Shown one piece after another: positions 8,839 to 18,452 of a stretch of 64,000 nt of DNA; within the stretch, counting starts at the first letter, position 1, and each line of letters begins with the position of its first letter. The stretch covers positions 806,001-870,000 of the forward strand of contig NZ_CP121261.1 of assembly GCF_029637605.1 (NCBI RefSeq), in the 5' to 3' direction. Below the pieces are notes generated by a model. The model was not told the origin of the DNA. It worked only from the letters and a program-made list of their open reading frames with translations, and did not search any database. The position numbers and the translations under genes are program-made. This DNA comes from Achromobacter spanius. Its GTDB lineage: Bacteria > Pseudomonadota > Gammaproteobacteria > Burkholderiales > Burkholderiaceae_B.

Positions 8839-11800
8839 ATGAAGAAGGCGACCGCAAAGCGGACTTTGCGCGCAGGGGCCGCTCTGTGCCCTGGTTTTGA
8901 ACCGCGTCGGTCGCTGCCGCGCCCCGCGAACTGGCTAGGGATGTTCTCGGTCACTGCGATCGGCCTGATCCTGGCGCAGCCTGCCGTCGCGGCCTTGAGT
9001 TGCCCGGCGGTCGATACCAACCCTTCCAATTCCACCACCTGCACCATTTCGTCCAGCCAGGGCGGGTCAGGGGCACAGGTAAACGTCACCAATACCGCCA
9101 ACGCCGGCACCGGCGACAACATCGGCGACTACGGTGGCAACTACACGGTAATCAACAATGGCGCAGTGCTACAGCCCAGCGCCCCACAGGGCGGCATCTT
9201 CGTACGCCTGACCGGGGGCATGGGGTCCAGCGACACCAGTAACAACGCAACGAACGGCGGTAACGGCGGCACCATCACCATCAACAACAACGGCGGGACA
9301 ATCACGGTGCAGAACGCGCCGACCGCCAGCGGGCAAGGCAGCGGACCCGGCATCTGGGCGGATTCGGGATCGCAGTTCGGCATCTATGGCGCCTCGGTCG
9401 GCGGTATTGGCGCCAACGCCAGCGATACGGTGATTGGTGGGGGCAACGGCGGCCAGGGCGGCGATGGGTCAGCCGTGACGGTTACGAATAGCGGCAACAT
9501 CAGCGTGTCGAACCTGCCGTATGGCGGCGTGGGTATCTACGGCGCCAGCATCGGCGTCGTGGGCGGGAACCAGGACAGTGCGGCGACGGGCGATCAGAAC
9601 GGCGGCAATGGCGGTGGCAGCAATATCGTCAATATCAACAACAGCGCGACCGTTTCCGTCACCGGCACCGCCGGGCGCTACGCCTGGGGCATCGGCGCTG
9701 AATCCATCGCTGGCGATGGGGGGCATGACAATGGCAGCGGCTCCAGCGCCGGAGCGACCAATTACTCGAATCCAACCCTTATCACCAACACCGGCAACGT
9801 ATCGGTGAACGTCAACGGCTCGGCCCTGGGCAGCGTACGCGGCCTGTATATCCTGAGCCAGGGCGGCAACGGCATGACGTCCTCGGACGGCAGCGACAAC
9901 GGCGGCACCGGTGGCCAATTCGGCGCGATGAGCGTCGTCAACAGCGGGCAGGTCTCCGTGTCCAGCACGTCGATGGTAGCGCCCACCAGCCTGACGAAGG
10001 CGTCTGGCGGGATCGTCGTCATCGGGCTTGGGGGCAATGGGGGCATGGGCCCGCAGACGATCACCAACACCAGCGGCGAGATCGGCGGATACGGTGGCGG
10101 CAACGGCAACACCACGACCGCCGTCACGCTGAACAGCGGGTCGTCGGTCACGACCTCCGGCGACTACCTGCCCGGCGTCAATGTGATCACGCTGGGCGGT
10201 AACGGCGGCGCTGGCCGCGAAGACAGCAACGGTGCGGTCGGCGGCAACGGCGGCACGGTCAACATTGCCATGAGCGGCAATGCCAGCATCCAGACCAATG
10301 GCGTGCAGTCGCACGGCATCTCGGCAATCAGCCAGGGCGGCGCGGGCGGCGGGGTCGAGACCAGCAGCGGCATCATCGACTTCACCCCCGAGAACGCCGG
10401 CAGCGGTGGCGCGGGCGAGGCAGTCACGGTAACAACCACCGGCGGCTCCATCCAGACCAGAAACGATGACTCCATCGGCATTCTTGGCCAGTCCCTGGGC
10501 GGCGTCGGTGGCGTCACCACCGGCAACTTCGAATTGTTCGGCAACGCCGGCGCGGATGCGGGTATCGGCGGGGCCAGCGGCTCGGTCACGATCAACAGCC
10601 AATCGTCGATCTCGACCACCGGCCAGTCTTCGCACGGTATTTCAGCCCAGGCCATTGGCGGCGGTGGCGGAACAGCGGGCGTCAGCAGCGGCATCATCGC
10701 CTTGGGCGGCGCGGGCGGCACGGCGGTGTCTGGCGGCACGGTCAATATCAACCAGTCCGGCGGGCTGAGCACCAGCGGCACGGGATCAATCGGGATGTTG
10801 GGCCAGTCCATCGGCGGTGGCGGCGGGGACGGCGGCGCGGCAAACGGTGTGGCCGTCATTGGTGGCCAGGGCGGAGGCGGCGGTAACGGCGGCTCGTCCA
10901 CCGTCGGCATGAACGGCTACACATTGAATACCAGCGGCGACCATTCCTACGGCATCGTGTCGCAGTCCATCGGTGGCGGCGGCGGGACCGGCGGCGCGGC
11001 GTCTTCCTACGACGCCGGCGTGGGGTTTGCCATCGCCGTCGCGGTGGGTGGCACCGGCGGCAGCGGTGGCGCGGGCGGTACCGCCGTGGGCAATGTTTCC
11101 AACGCAAGCCTGACGACAGGGTCGTCGGGCACCACCAATGGCGACGCGCACGGCGTGGTTGTGCAATCCATCGGCGGCGGTGGCGGAGCAGGTGGCGCCT
11201 CCGTCGCGAAGGCCTTGGCGATTGCCGTTCCGGACGAGGACGCGTCCTTTGGCGTCGCGGTGACGTTTGCGATGGGCGGTTCCGGCGCAACGGGCGGCGC
11301 AGGCGGCACGGCGTCGTCGGCCATCAACAACTCGATTCTGACCACCTACGGCGCCAACTCGCAGGGCGTGCTGGTGCAATCCATCGGCGGCGGCGGTGGC
11401 CTGGGCGGCAGCGCCTCGGCGCTGTCGACGGTGGTTGGCACCGGAGATTCCGTGGGCGGCACCGTTCAGTCGTCAGTGGGTGGCAGCGGCGGGCCGGGCA
11501 GCTATGGTGGCACTGCCACGCTTAGCCTGGCGGGCAGCACCATCACCACGTGGGGAGACTCCGCGAACGCCCTGGTGCTGCAAAGCATCGGCGGCGGCGG
11601 CGGGTCGGGCGGCGTGGGCTCCGCCACCGGCCGTAGCCCCAATGTGGATGCCAACGTATCCATCACGGCGAACGTAGGCGGCATCGGCGGCGCCGGCGGG
11701 CAGGGCGGCACGGCTTCGCTGACCGTCGACCCCTCCAGCACGGTCGTCACCCACGGCGACGGCGCGCGCGCGGTGCTGGTTCAGTCCATCGGCGGTGGCG

Positions 11801-14800
11801 GCGGTTCGTCGCAAGGCGGCCAGGTCGGGCTTGCCGTCAGTAGCGAAAGCGAAGACGGCTCGACCGACGTCCGGGGCACCGTGTCGGTCGGCCGTGGCGG
11901 TACCGGTGGTGGCTACGGCGGCACCATCAATCTGAACAGCGACGGCAGTGTCACCACCCATGGCGCGGATGCAGACGGCTTGCTGGTGCAGAGCATTGGC
12001 GGCTCGGGCGGCCTGGGCGGCGCGGTGGGCGGCACCAGCGAGAACAGCGCATCGGACTCGCTGGGCGATTCCGGCACAACGTACCAGTTCAACGTCTCGG
12101 TTGGCGGCAATGGTGGCGCCGGCGGCAATGGCGGCGCAATCGGAACCTCTTCCACGGCCGCCAGCCTTGGCGCTTCCACAAATACCTTCGGCGACTACGC
12201 GGACGCCGCGGTACTGCAATCCATTGGCGGTGGCGGCGGCGCGGGCGGGGCATCGACCGCGTCATCCAGCATTTCTTCATCCAACGTGTCGATTTCGGTG
12301 GGCGGTTCCGGCGGGTCCGGCGGCGCGGGCGGCAGCATCAATGCCTTCCTGAATGGCAACGGCACCAACAGCTTCAACACGTCTGGCTATGGCGCCATGG
12401 GCATCGTCATGCAGTCCATTGGCGGCGGCGGCGGAATGGGCGCCACCGGATCGCCGCTGGCCAAGGGCTCGCTGCGTGTTGGGGCAACGGGTGGCAGCGG
12501 TGGAGCGGGCGGCAATGTGACGGTAACCGGCGGCAGCTATGCCTCCATCCAGACCAACGGCGACAGCGCCCACGGACTGGTCTTGCAGTCCATTGGCGGG
12601 GGCGGCGGTATTGCAATGGCCGGCAACACGACATCCGCCGCAAGCCCGGGCAGCCAGCAATTCAACCTGCACGCGGGCAGCGCCGGCGTGGGCGGCACGG
12701 GCGGCCCGATCAATGCGTCCGTCGGCCTGAACCTGAACACCTATGGCGATCGGGCGATTGGCGTCATAGCGCAATCAATCGGCGGCGGCGGGGGCATCGT
12801 TTCGTCCGGCACCGCAACCGGCGTGGGCACGACGGTCTTGGGCGGGGGCAATTCCAATGGCGGTTCGGTGAACCTGGACCTGCAATACACCCTGAACACG
12901 CATGGCGCGGGCGCGCACGGCATCGTGGCGCAGTCCATCGCCGACGGCGGCGGCATCCTGGGCGACACGACAAAGCTGATCACCACGAACGCGGCCGGGT
13001 TTCTGCCTAGCACGTTCAACTCCAGCAGCGCCGGCAGCGTATCGGTTTCCTTTAGCGGAAACCTGTCGACCGTGGGCGCCAATTCCTACGGCATCATCGC
13101 GCAGTCCATCGGCGGTGGCGGCGGCCTGGCCGGCGGCCCGCAGGGCGGCTTTGCGGGGTCGGTAAGCAGCAGCGCGGGCTACGCAAGCAGCGTCACCGTC
13201 AACCAAAGCGGAACGCTTAGCGCAAAGGGTTCGGATTCCACGGGCATCATGGCGCAAAGCCAGGGCGGACAAAGCGAACAGAGCGTCACGGTCAACATCA
13301 ACGGCAGCGTGGTGGGCGGCACCAACAGCGGCAAGGGCGTGTGGATACTGGACGGCCGCAACAACGTCGTCAATGTCAACGCAGGCGGCTCACTGAGCGC
13401 GCTGTCGAACACGGCGTTGACGTTCAACGGCGATTCCACAACGGCGGCGGGTTCCTTTCTTACCCTGAACAACTACGGCACCGTCAGCGGTAACGTCTTT
13501 TGCGGCAACAGCGATTCCACCAGTGCCTGCAACTACTACGTGCAACCAGGCGGCGTTGCCAACGCGGCCGTTGCCTACCAGGCCAACGTCGTCAACGCCG
13601 GCCTTATCGTGATCGGCTCGCCAGGCCAATTCCAGACCCTGACCGTAAGCGGCAATTTCCGGCAGGCCGATAGCGGTGTCCTGCGCGCCGACGTGGATTT
13701 CGACAAGATGCGCGCGTCACGGATGGTGGTGCAAGGCAATGGCGACCTGAACGGCAAAGTCGACGTGCTTGCCGCCGCGCTGCTGCCCGACCGCGAGCTG
13801 ACAGTGCTGACGGTGCAGGGCGATTCCCAAGGCAGCGCGGACGCCATGGACAGCCCCGTCTTCGATTACACAACGCGCCAGGTCGGCCAGGACACCCGCA
13901 TTCGCGTGTCTGCCGCCGACCTCAATGCGCCGGCCATGCAACTGAAATCAAACCAGGGGCAGGTGGCGAATCACCTACAGCGCATCTGGGACGCCGGCGG
14001 CAATTCTGCCCTGGCGCCGCTGTTCGGCCAGTTGGACCAGGCTTCGCGCCTGGGGGCAGGCGCCTATCAAGACAGCGTGGCCAACCTGTCGCCGGGCGTC
14101 ACGGCCGCGCCCGCCGTGCAGTCGGCCGCAAACCTTGGGCAATTTACCGGCGCAATGATGTCGTGCCCCACGTTCACCGGCGTCGACGCATTTACCGGCG
14201 AGCAGAATTGCTTCTGGGGCCAGGTCACGGGCCGCACTACCGACCAGGACGGCAGCAAGGGCACGACGGGTTTCAGCTACGACACGGTGACCTACCAGTT
14301 TGGTGGCCAGCGTGAAGTCAGCCCGGGCTGGTTCGTGGGCGGCTCGGCTGCCTATGAAAACAGCAAGGTGCGCGCCACCAACGGCAACGTGCGCGGCGAT
14401 GGCGACAGCGGCTATATCGGCGCGGTGGTCAAGCGCGAGGAAGGGCAGTGGGTATTCTCGGCGGCAGTCGGCGGCGGCTACGGCGGCTATCGCATGGATC
14501 GCAACATCGACATCGCGGGATACCAAGACACCCTGACCAGCCATCCCGACGTCTACGGCTTCAACGCGCGCCTGCGCGCCGCCCGCACGTTTGCTTACGA
14601 CAATATGTATGTGAAGCCCTACCTAGATGTCGACGCCAGCTACACCCGCATGCCGGGATACCAGGAGTCGGGATCAAACCCGCTGGCCTTGTCAGTGGAC
14701 GGCAGCGACCAGTTCATCATGGGCCTGTCACCCATGATCGAATTCGGCGGACGCGCCGAGCTGCCAGACGGTGCCGTACTGCGGCCGTTCCTGTACGCGG

Positions 14801-15036
14801 GTGTGTCGTTTCTGTCGAAGAATGATTGGACGTCCAGCGCACGCTTACGCGGCGCGCCCGCCGGGACGGGGTCGTTTGATACGACGCTGCCTATTGATGA
14901 TGTGGTGGGCAAGGTGGGGGCGGGGCTGCATGTGATGCGAGCAGGGGGCGTGGATTTTCGGCTGCAGTACGACGGGCAGTTTTCCGAGCACGTGCGCAGC
15001 CATAGCGGGACGTTGAAGGTGATGGTGCCGTTTTGA
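8839..15036 (+). CDS. Giant glycine-rich autotransporter (type Va), beta-helix passenger with SIGGGGG repeats
   Basis: 2065 residues. Residues 1-51 form a long signal (basic start, extended stretch, hydrophobic core WLGMFSVTAIGLILA, cut after AVA). The passenger runs to about residue 1770 and is built from about 23 repeats of 60-85 residues, each carrying a core like VLQSIGGGGGAGG; the first eight are degenerate (for example GIYGASVGG, GVNVITLGGNGG), about 14 in the middle are regular. The last 280 residues are an autotransporter beta-barrel ending in a terminal phenylalanine. ATG 8839 is chosen for the AAGGGG upstream and the MKK start; a TTG lies at 8809. Role: surface-exposed, probably adhesion or aggregation (inference). 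It stands alone, without operon partners. Confidence 0.9.
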   Translation: MKKATAKRTLRAGAALCPGFEPRRSLPRPANWLGMFSVTAIGLILAQPAVAALSCPAVDTNPSNSTTCTISSSQGGSGAQVNVTNTANAGTGDNIGDYGGNYTVINNGAVLQPSAPQGGIFVRLTGGMGSSDTSNNATNGGNGGTITINNNGGTITVQNAPTASGQGSGPGIWADSGSQFGIYGASVGGIGANASDTVIGGGNGGQGGDGSAVTVTNSGNISVSNLPYGGVGIYGASIGVVGGNQDSAATGDQNGGNGGGSNIVNINNSATVSVTGTAGRYAWGIGAESIAGDGGHDNGSGSSAGATNYSNPTLITNTGNVSVNVNGSALGSVRGLYILSQGGNGMTSSDGSDNGGTGGQFGAMSVVNSGQVSVSSTSMVAPTSLTKASGGIVVIGLGGNGGMGPQTITNTSGEIGGYGGGNGNTTTAVTLNSGSSVTTSGDYLPGVNVITLGGNGGAGREDSNGAVGGNGGTVNIAMSGNASIQTNGVQSHGISAISQGGAGGGVETSSGIIDFTPENAGSGGAGEAVTVTTTGGSIQTRNDDSIGILGQSLGGVGGVTTGNFELFGNAGADAGIGGASGSVTINSQSSISTTGQSSHGISAQAIGGGGGTAGVSSGIIALGGAGGTAVSGGTVNINQSGGLSTSGTGSIGMLGQSIGGGGGDGGAANGVAVIGGQGGGGGNGGSSTVGMNGYTLNTSGDHSYGIVSQSIGGGGGTGGAASSYDAGVGFAIAVAVGGTGGSGGAGGTAVGNVSNASLTTGSSGTTNGDAHGVVVQSIGGGGGAGGASVAKALAIAVPDEDASFGVAVTFAMGGSGATGGAGGTASSAINNSILTTYGANSQGVLVQSIGGGGGLGGSASALSTVVGTGDSVGGTVQSSVGGSGGPGSYGGTATLSLAGSTITTWGDSANALVLQSIGGGGGSGGVGSATGRSPNVDANVSITANVGGIGGAGGQGGTASLTVDPSSTVVTHGDGARAVLVQSIGGGGGSSQGGQVGLAVSSESEDGSTDVRGTVSVGRGGTGGGYGGTINLNSDGSVTTHGADADGLLVQSIGGSGGLGGAVGGTSENSASDSLGDSGTTYQFNVSVGGNGGAGGNGGAIGTSSTAASLGASTNTFGDYADAAVLQSIGGGGGAGGASTASSSISSSNVSISVGGSGGSGGAGGSINAFLNGNGTNSFNTSGYGAMGIVMQSIGGGGGMGATGSPLAKGSLRVGATGGSGGAGGNVTVTGGSYASIQTNGDSAHGLVLQSIGGGGGIAMAGNTTSAASPGSQQFNLHAGSAGVGGTGGPINASVGLNLNTYGDRAIGVIAQSIGGGGGIVSSGTATGVGTTVLGGGNSNGGSVNLDLQYTLNTHGAGAHGIVAQSIADGGGILGDTTKLITTNAAGFLPSTFNSSSAGSVSVSFSGNLSTVGANSYGIIAQSIGGGGGLAGGPQGGFAGSVSSSAGYASSVTVNQSGTLSAKGSDSTGIMAQSQGGQSEQSVTVNINGSVVGGTNSGKGVWILDGRNNVVNVNAGGSLSALSNTALTFNGDSTTAAGSFLTLNNYGTVSGNVFCGNSDSTSACNYYVQPGGVANAAVAYQANVVNAGLIVIGSPGQFQTLTVSGNFRQADSGVLRADVDFDKMRASRMVVQGNGDLNGKVDVLAAALLPDRELTVLTVQGDSQGSADAMDSPVFDYTTRQVGQDTRIRVSAADLNAPAMQLKSNQGQVANHLQRIWDAGGNSALAPLFGQLDQASRLGAGAYQDSVANLSPGVTAAPAVQSAANLGQFTGAMMSCPTFTGVDAFTGEQNCFWGQVTGRTTDQDGSKGTTGFSYDTVTYQFGGQREVSPGWFVGGSAAYENSKVRATNGNVRGDGDSGYIGAVVKREEGQWVFSAAVGGGYGGYRMDRNIDIAGYQDTLTSHPDVYGFNARLRAARTFAYDNMYVKPYLDVDASYTRMPGYQESGSNPLALSVDGSDQFIMGLSPMIEFGGRAELPDGAVLRPFLYAGVSFLSKNDWTSSARLRGAPAGTGSFDTTLPIDDVVGKVGAGLHVMRAGGVDFRLQYDGQFSEHVRSHSGTLKVMVPF

Positions 15037-15058
15037 GGGTGGGCGGCTGTTGGGGTAG

Positions 15059-15094
15059 GGTGTCAGACTAGGATAGGGCGTGGAGTCTGACACC
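15059..15094. repeat. Dispersed palindromic repeat, family A copy 1
   Basis: GGTGTCAGACT (15059-15069) and its exact reverse complement AGTCTGACACC (15084-15094) around a 14-base loop, followed by ATTGTTCC. It lies 22 bases after the autotransporter stop and just before the converging cytochrome b561 stop, so it could also act as a bidirectional terminator. Related copies are at 16015, 37669, 41496, 56661 and 58835. Confidence 0.8.
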
Positions 15095-15122
15095 ATTGTT
15101 CCAGGATTGCCCCCAACGAACG

Positions 15123-15674
15123 TCAGCGCCGTCCAGGCAGCATGCGAACGAGCGTATTGTCCCGAAGAATATAGTGGTGCAACAGCGCCGCGGCGGCATG
15201 CAGGCCGACGAGGAAGTAGCCCACCGTGGCCAAGGTTTCGTGCAGTTCCTTCACCTGGCCCGCCAAGGCCTTGTCGGCGCCCACCAAGGGAGGAACGCTC
15301 AGGCCAAACAGCGGAATCGGCTTTCCTGCGGCGCTGAGCGTCAGCCATCCCAGAATGGGGGTGGCGATCATGAAGGCATACAGCGCGTAATGCATTAATC
15401 GTGCGAGAACGTCTTGCCATTTTGGCATCGGCGGACGGACAGCAGGCGCCGCACCTGCGCCTAGTCGGATGATTATCCGCAGGACCACCAGCCCAATCAC
15501 ACACAGCCCGAGCGAGAAATGCAGGGCCTTGATGTTGTTGTACAAATCGCTGCCTTTCGTGGCCAGCCCGCGTAATTCCATACAGGCGTAGACCAACGCC
15601 AGGACCACGAGCATGAGCCAGTGAATTGCTATCACAAGGCTGCCGTACTGCTTTTCTGAGTTCTTGATTGTCAT
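15123..15674 (-). CDS. Cytochrome b561 (CybB-type di-haem membrane protein)
   Basis: About 183 residues with four hydrophobic helices. Haem-ligand histidines are recognisable in SLVIAIHWLMLVVLALVY (helix 1), IKALHFSLGLCVIGLVVLR (helix 2), and VKELHETLATVGYFLVGLHAAAALLHHY (helices 3-4). These proteins pass electrons from quinol or superoxide in the inner membrane. The start is uncertain: ATG 15674 gives the usual short lead before helix 1 (chosen); ATG 15695 and codons further up keep the frame open. It faces the autotransporter tail to tail, separated by a family A repeat. Confidence 0.85.
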   Translation of the reverse strand: MTIKNSEKQYGSLVIAIHWLMLVVLALVYACMELRGLATKGSDLYNNIKALHFSLGLCVIGLVVLRIIIRLGAGAAPAVRPPMPKWQDVLARLMHYALYAFMIATPILGWLTLSAAGKPIPLFGLSVPPLVGADKALAGQVKELHETLATVGYFLVGLHAAAALLHHYILRDNTLVRMLPGRR

Positions 15675-15758
15675 GGTTTTCCAATTTTTTTCCATGGTCC
15701 CGCCAGGGACGACGGGCATTGGTGCCCGGCCGGTTCTAAGAATATTGCGTCCACGCAC

Positions 15759-16014
15759 CCCGCGATTTGCCGGGGATCAACATGGGTCACGGACTGTGTT
15801 CATGGTCCTCTGGGTCGTCCAGCGGTGGCTGAAAAGCGGTCATGGTCAATGCTCCAGGTCTTGGAATTTCGCCTTGCGGCATTCGGGCTTGAAGCATAAG
15901 GACCGCAACCTGAACCAATGATGAACAGCGCGGGCCTCTCTACCTTGCGCGTCGGCTCCTCGGCCGATATCCGAATCGATGTCGGCGTGTCGGACCGCCC
16001 GTCGACTTCGATTA
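15759..16014. other. Spacer between the cytochrome b561 and AraC-type genes
   Basis: About 256 bases. I see no convincing gene; short open frames have no recognisable product. The family A repeat begins immediately to its right. Confidence 0.5.
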
Positions 16015-16055
16015 GGTCAGACTGCAATTTCGCCGCGAGTTCGCGGTCTGACACC
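16015..16055. repeat. Dispersed palindromic repeat, family A copy 2 (overlaps a gene end)
   Basis: GGTCAGACTGCAATTTCGCC at the left and GTCTGACACC (16046-16055) at the right, an imperfect inverted repeat around a CGCGAGTTCGCG hairpin. The minus-strand stop of the AraC-family gene (16017-16019) falls inside the repeat, so the last dozen codons of that gene are repeat sequence. Confidence 0.75.
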
Positions 16056-16949
16056 ATTTGGCTGCTCGCCCCGAATGGTTTTCGTGGCCTTTGCAAGGTC
16101 CTGGGACGGCGGCAATCCGAACAAGCGGGAATACTCCCGACTGAACTGGTTCGGGCTTTCGTAGCCGACGCCAAACGCAACCGACGTTGCGTTGCCTTGG
16201 CCTGAAAAAAGTAGTGACCGCGCGTGTAGCAGCCTGATGCGCTTCTGATACTGCAACGGGCTCAATGCCGTCACGGTCTTGAAATGGCGATGGAAGGCCG
16301 ACACGCTCAGCGCCGCCATATCGGCCAAGGCCTCGACCCGTATCGGTTCGGCAAAGTGGCTGCGTATCCAGTGAATAGCCACGCCAACACGCGAAAGCGC
16401 TGTGTCTGGCGTGGCGATGTCTCGCAGCATCCAGCCAAGCGGCCCTTGCAGCACCCGAAACAGAATCTCGCGTTCATAGCCGGGGGCAAGAACCGCGATC
16501 TCGTTCGGCCGCTCCATCAACCTAAGCATTCGGATCCACGCGTCAAGAAGTTCGCTATTCACGGGCGCAACCGAGAACCCGGAATCAAATAGCTTGCTGC
16601 ATACCTCTACCGGCAGGTCGCGGATAAGCGATGCCAGGATTGCGGGGTCCAGCGTCAAGCTCACGGCCAGATACGGCGCCCCGTTCGCGTCGGGGTGGAT
16701 AGCGCCAACGGCGGGCAGGTCCACCGACATCACAAAGTAGGTGGCCGGGTCATAGCGGAAGGTTCTGTCGCCAACCGTCATCGTCTTCGACCCGGTCAGA
16801 ATCAGGTTGATCATCGGGTCGTAGACGGCGGCCAGCAGGTGCTCGGGAATTTCACCCTGGACCATGGCGACACGCGGAATGCCGGTTTCCGTGGGCCGGT
16901 TCTCTGCCCGGCTAGCCAGCGCCCTTAGTTCTTGCAATTGCTTTTCCAT
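16017..16949 (-). CDS. AraC-family transcriptional regulator (AraC_N type)
   Basis: 310 residues. The N-terminal two thirds match the AraC_N cupin-like domain (IPEHLLAAVYDPMINLILTGSKTMTVGD). The C-terminal HTH pair is clear: IRVEALADMAALSVSAFHRHFKTVTALSPLQYQKRIRLLHAR, then VAFGVGYESPNQFSREYSRLFG. The last dozen residues, from about GVRPRTRGEIAV, are encoded by a family A palindromic repeat and are probably not original. It is divergent from the saccharopine-dehydrogenase-like gene at 17107, so that gene and the two NTF2-like genes behind it are its likely targets. Confidence 0.88.
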   Translation of the reverse strand: MEKQLQELRALASRAENRPTETGIPRVAMVQGEIPEHLLAAVYDPMINLILTGSKTMTVGDRTFRYDPATYFVMSVDLPAVGAIHPDANGAPYLAVSLTLDPAILASLIRDLPVEVCSKLFDSGFSVAPVNSELLDAWIRMLRLMERPNEIAVLAPGYEREILFRVLQGPLGWMLRDIATPDTALSRVGVAIHWIRSHFAEPIRVEALADMAALSVSAFHRHFKTVTALSPLQYQKRIRLLHARSLLFSGQGNATSVAFGVGYESPNQFSREYSRLFGLPPSQDLAKATKTIRGEQPNGVRPRTRGEIAV

Positions 16950-17106
16950 GGGCCGACGCTAACAGAGGCCAACCCGCCCTTCAAGGAAAAAGCAGAAATA
17001 GGCAATGTTCGGGCAGGATCCGGTGAGTGGGGAGTGGGGTCGAAACGTATTCTGATTTCATTAGGCAATCGCCTGAAATCTGTCTACAAGGAACGGCACC
17101 ACTGAT

Positions 17107-18090
17107 ATGAAAACGCTCATGATTTATGGCGCGACGGGCTACACCGGCCGCATGGCGGCGGAACACGCCCGGGCGGCGGGTACACCGCTAATTCTGGCCG
17201 GTCGCAGCAAGGCAAAACTGGAAACGCTGGCCGCGCAACTCGGCGTGGAGTATCGCGTGTTTGCGCTGGACGACACTACCGTCATCGACCATGCGCTGCG
17301 AGATGTCGGCGTGCTCTTGAACTGCGCCGGCCCGTTTGCCTGCACCGCCGATGTGCTGATGCGGGCGGCCATCCGCAATGGCGTCCATTATCTCGACGTA
17401 GCTGCGGAACTTGACGGCTACCGCCTGGCCGAGCAGCTCGATACCGAGGCCAAGACGGCCGGGGTCATGCTTCTGCCAGGCAGCGGCGGCAGCGTCGCCA
17501 TGCTTGGCTGCCTGGTCGCGCATGCCGTGGCACGGGCAAGCCATCCCGCACACATCAGCGTGGCTATGAGCGTATCGGGCGGCCTGTCGCGCGGCTCGGC
17601 CATCAGCGCCATGGGCAGCGTCACCACTGAAACCCTGGCCCGCGTCGACGGCAAGCTGGCGTCCGTGCCCGCTGGGTCCACCCGCAAGCTCGACTTCGGC
17701 AAAGGCGCCGTGGATTGCTTTCAGGTGACGCTGCCTGACCTCATCACCCTGTGGCGGTCGACGAACGTGCCCAACATTGAAACGTTCGTCCACGTGTCGA
17801 GCGGCGGATTTCCCCAAGGCGATCTTTCAGCACTACCCGACGGACCAAACGAAGAAGAACGATTGGCCAACCGGTATCAAGCGGTTGTGGAGGTTACCCA
17901 GTCCAACGGCGAAAACATTCGGTCGGTGCTCGATACCGTGAACGGCTACACGTTCACCGCCACCGCAGCCGCCGAGGCCGGCAGGCGCGTGCTAGGCGGA
18001 GAAGTCCGCCCGGGTTTTCAGACGCCGGCAGCGCTGTTCGGCAAGGGCTTTGCCGAAACCATCGCCGATACCACCATCGTCCAGAGCTAA
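17107..18090 (+). CDS. Saccharopine dehydrogenase-like NAD(P)-binding protein
   Basis: 327 residues opening with a Rossmann nucleotide-binding motif, MIYGATGYTGRMAAEHARAAG, followed by LAGRSKAKLETLAAQLG; this is the saccharopine-dehydrogenase-like (trans-acting enoyl reductase-like) family. LLNCAGPFACTADVLMRAAI and GVHYLDVAAELDGY are typical of the middle. Substrate unknown. It leads a probable operon with two NTF2-like genes (gaps of 11 and 24 bases), divergent from an AraC-type regulator whose inducer may be the pathway substrate. Confidence 0.82.
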   Translation: MKTLMIYGATGYTGRMAAEHARAAGTPLILAGRSKAKLETLAAQLGVEYRVFALDDTTVIDHALRDVGVLLNCAGPFACTADVLMRAAIRNGVHYLDVAAELDGYRLAEQLDTEAKTAGVMLLPGSGGSVAMLGCLVAHAVARASHPAHISVAMSVSGGLSRGSAISAMGSVTTETLARVDGKLASVPAGSTRKLDFGKGAVDCFQVTLPDLITLWRSTNVPNIETFVHVSSGGFPQGDLSALPDGPNEEERLANRYQAVVEVTQSNGENIRSVLDTVNGYTFTATAAAEAGRRVLGGEVRPGFQTPAALFGKGFAETIADTTIVQS

Positions 18091-18101
18091 GAAGCCTACA
18101 C

Positions 18102-18428
18102 ATGAAAGCCCCTACGGAATCATTCCTTCGCTGCACCAACGCCTTCGACGTCGACGGCGCGCTGCGCCTCTTCACGCCCGACGCCATCATTGACGACGTA
18201 TCGGTTGGTGACGCCTTTATCGGCGCCAAGGGCATACGCCGGTATCTGGAGCAATTCTTCGTCGGCTACAAAACCGCCAGCAGGCTGTTGTCGATCCAGC
18301 AGTTGGACGACCGCACTACCGTCGCCCGCGTCGATTTCACAGGCGACTTCGGCCATGAGATCGGCGTCCTTAAATTCGCAGTCAACGCCGATGGTTTGAT
18401 TGAACGCATCGACGCCGATCTTGAATAA
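18102..18428 (+). CDS. NTF2/SnoaL-like protein
   Basis: 108 residues with the cone-shaped NTF2-like pattern: an N-terminal helix (ESFLRCTNAFDVDGALRLFTPDAIIDDVSVGDAFIGAKGIRRYLEQF) and beta strands ending in FAVNADGLIERIDADL. Proteins like this act as isomerases, cyclases or hydratases on small ligands, or as binding proteins. It begins 11 bases after the upstream dehydrogenase-like gene, so it is almost certainly co-transcribed with it. The exact reaction cannot be read from the sequence. Confidence 0.8.
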   Translation: MKAPTESFLRCTNAFDVDGALRLFTPDAIIDDVSVGDAFIGAKGIRRYLEQFFVGYKTASRLLSIQQLDDRTTVARVDFTGDFGHEIGVLKFAVNADGLIERIDADLE

Positions 18429-18452
18429 CCCTCTTGGAATAACAACGACTCT

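Noticed and set aside
9469-12774. Long minus-strand open frames (up to 388 codons) opposite the autotransporter gene
   Set aside because: They are proline- or arginine/alanine-rich mirror images of glycine-rich repeats, with no family likeness; high GC leaves few stops on the opposite strand.
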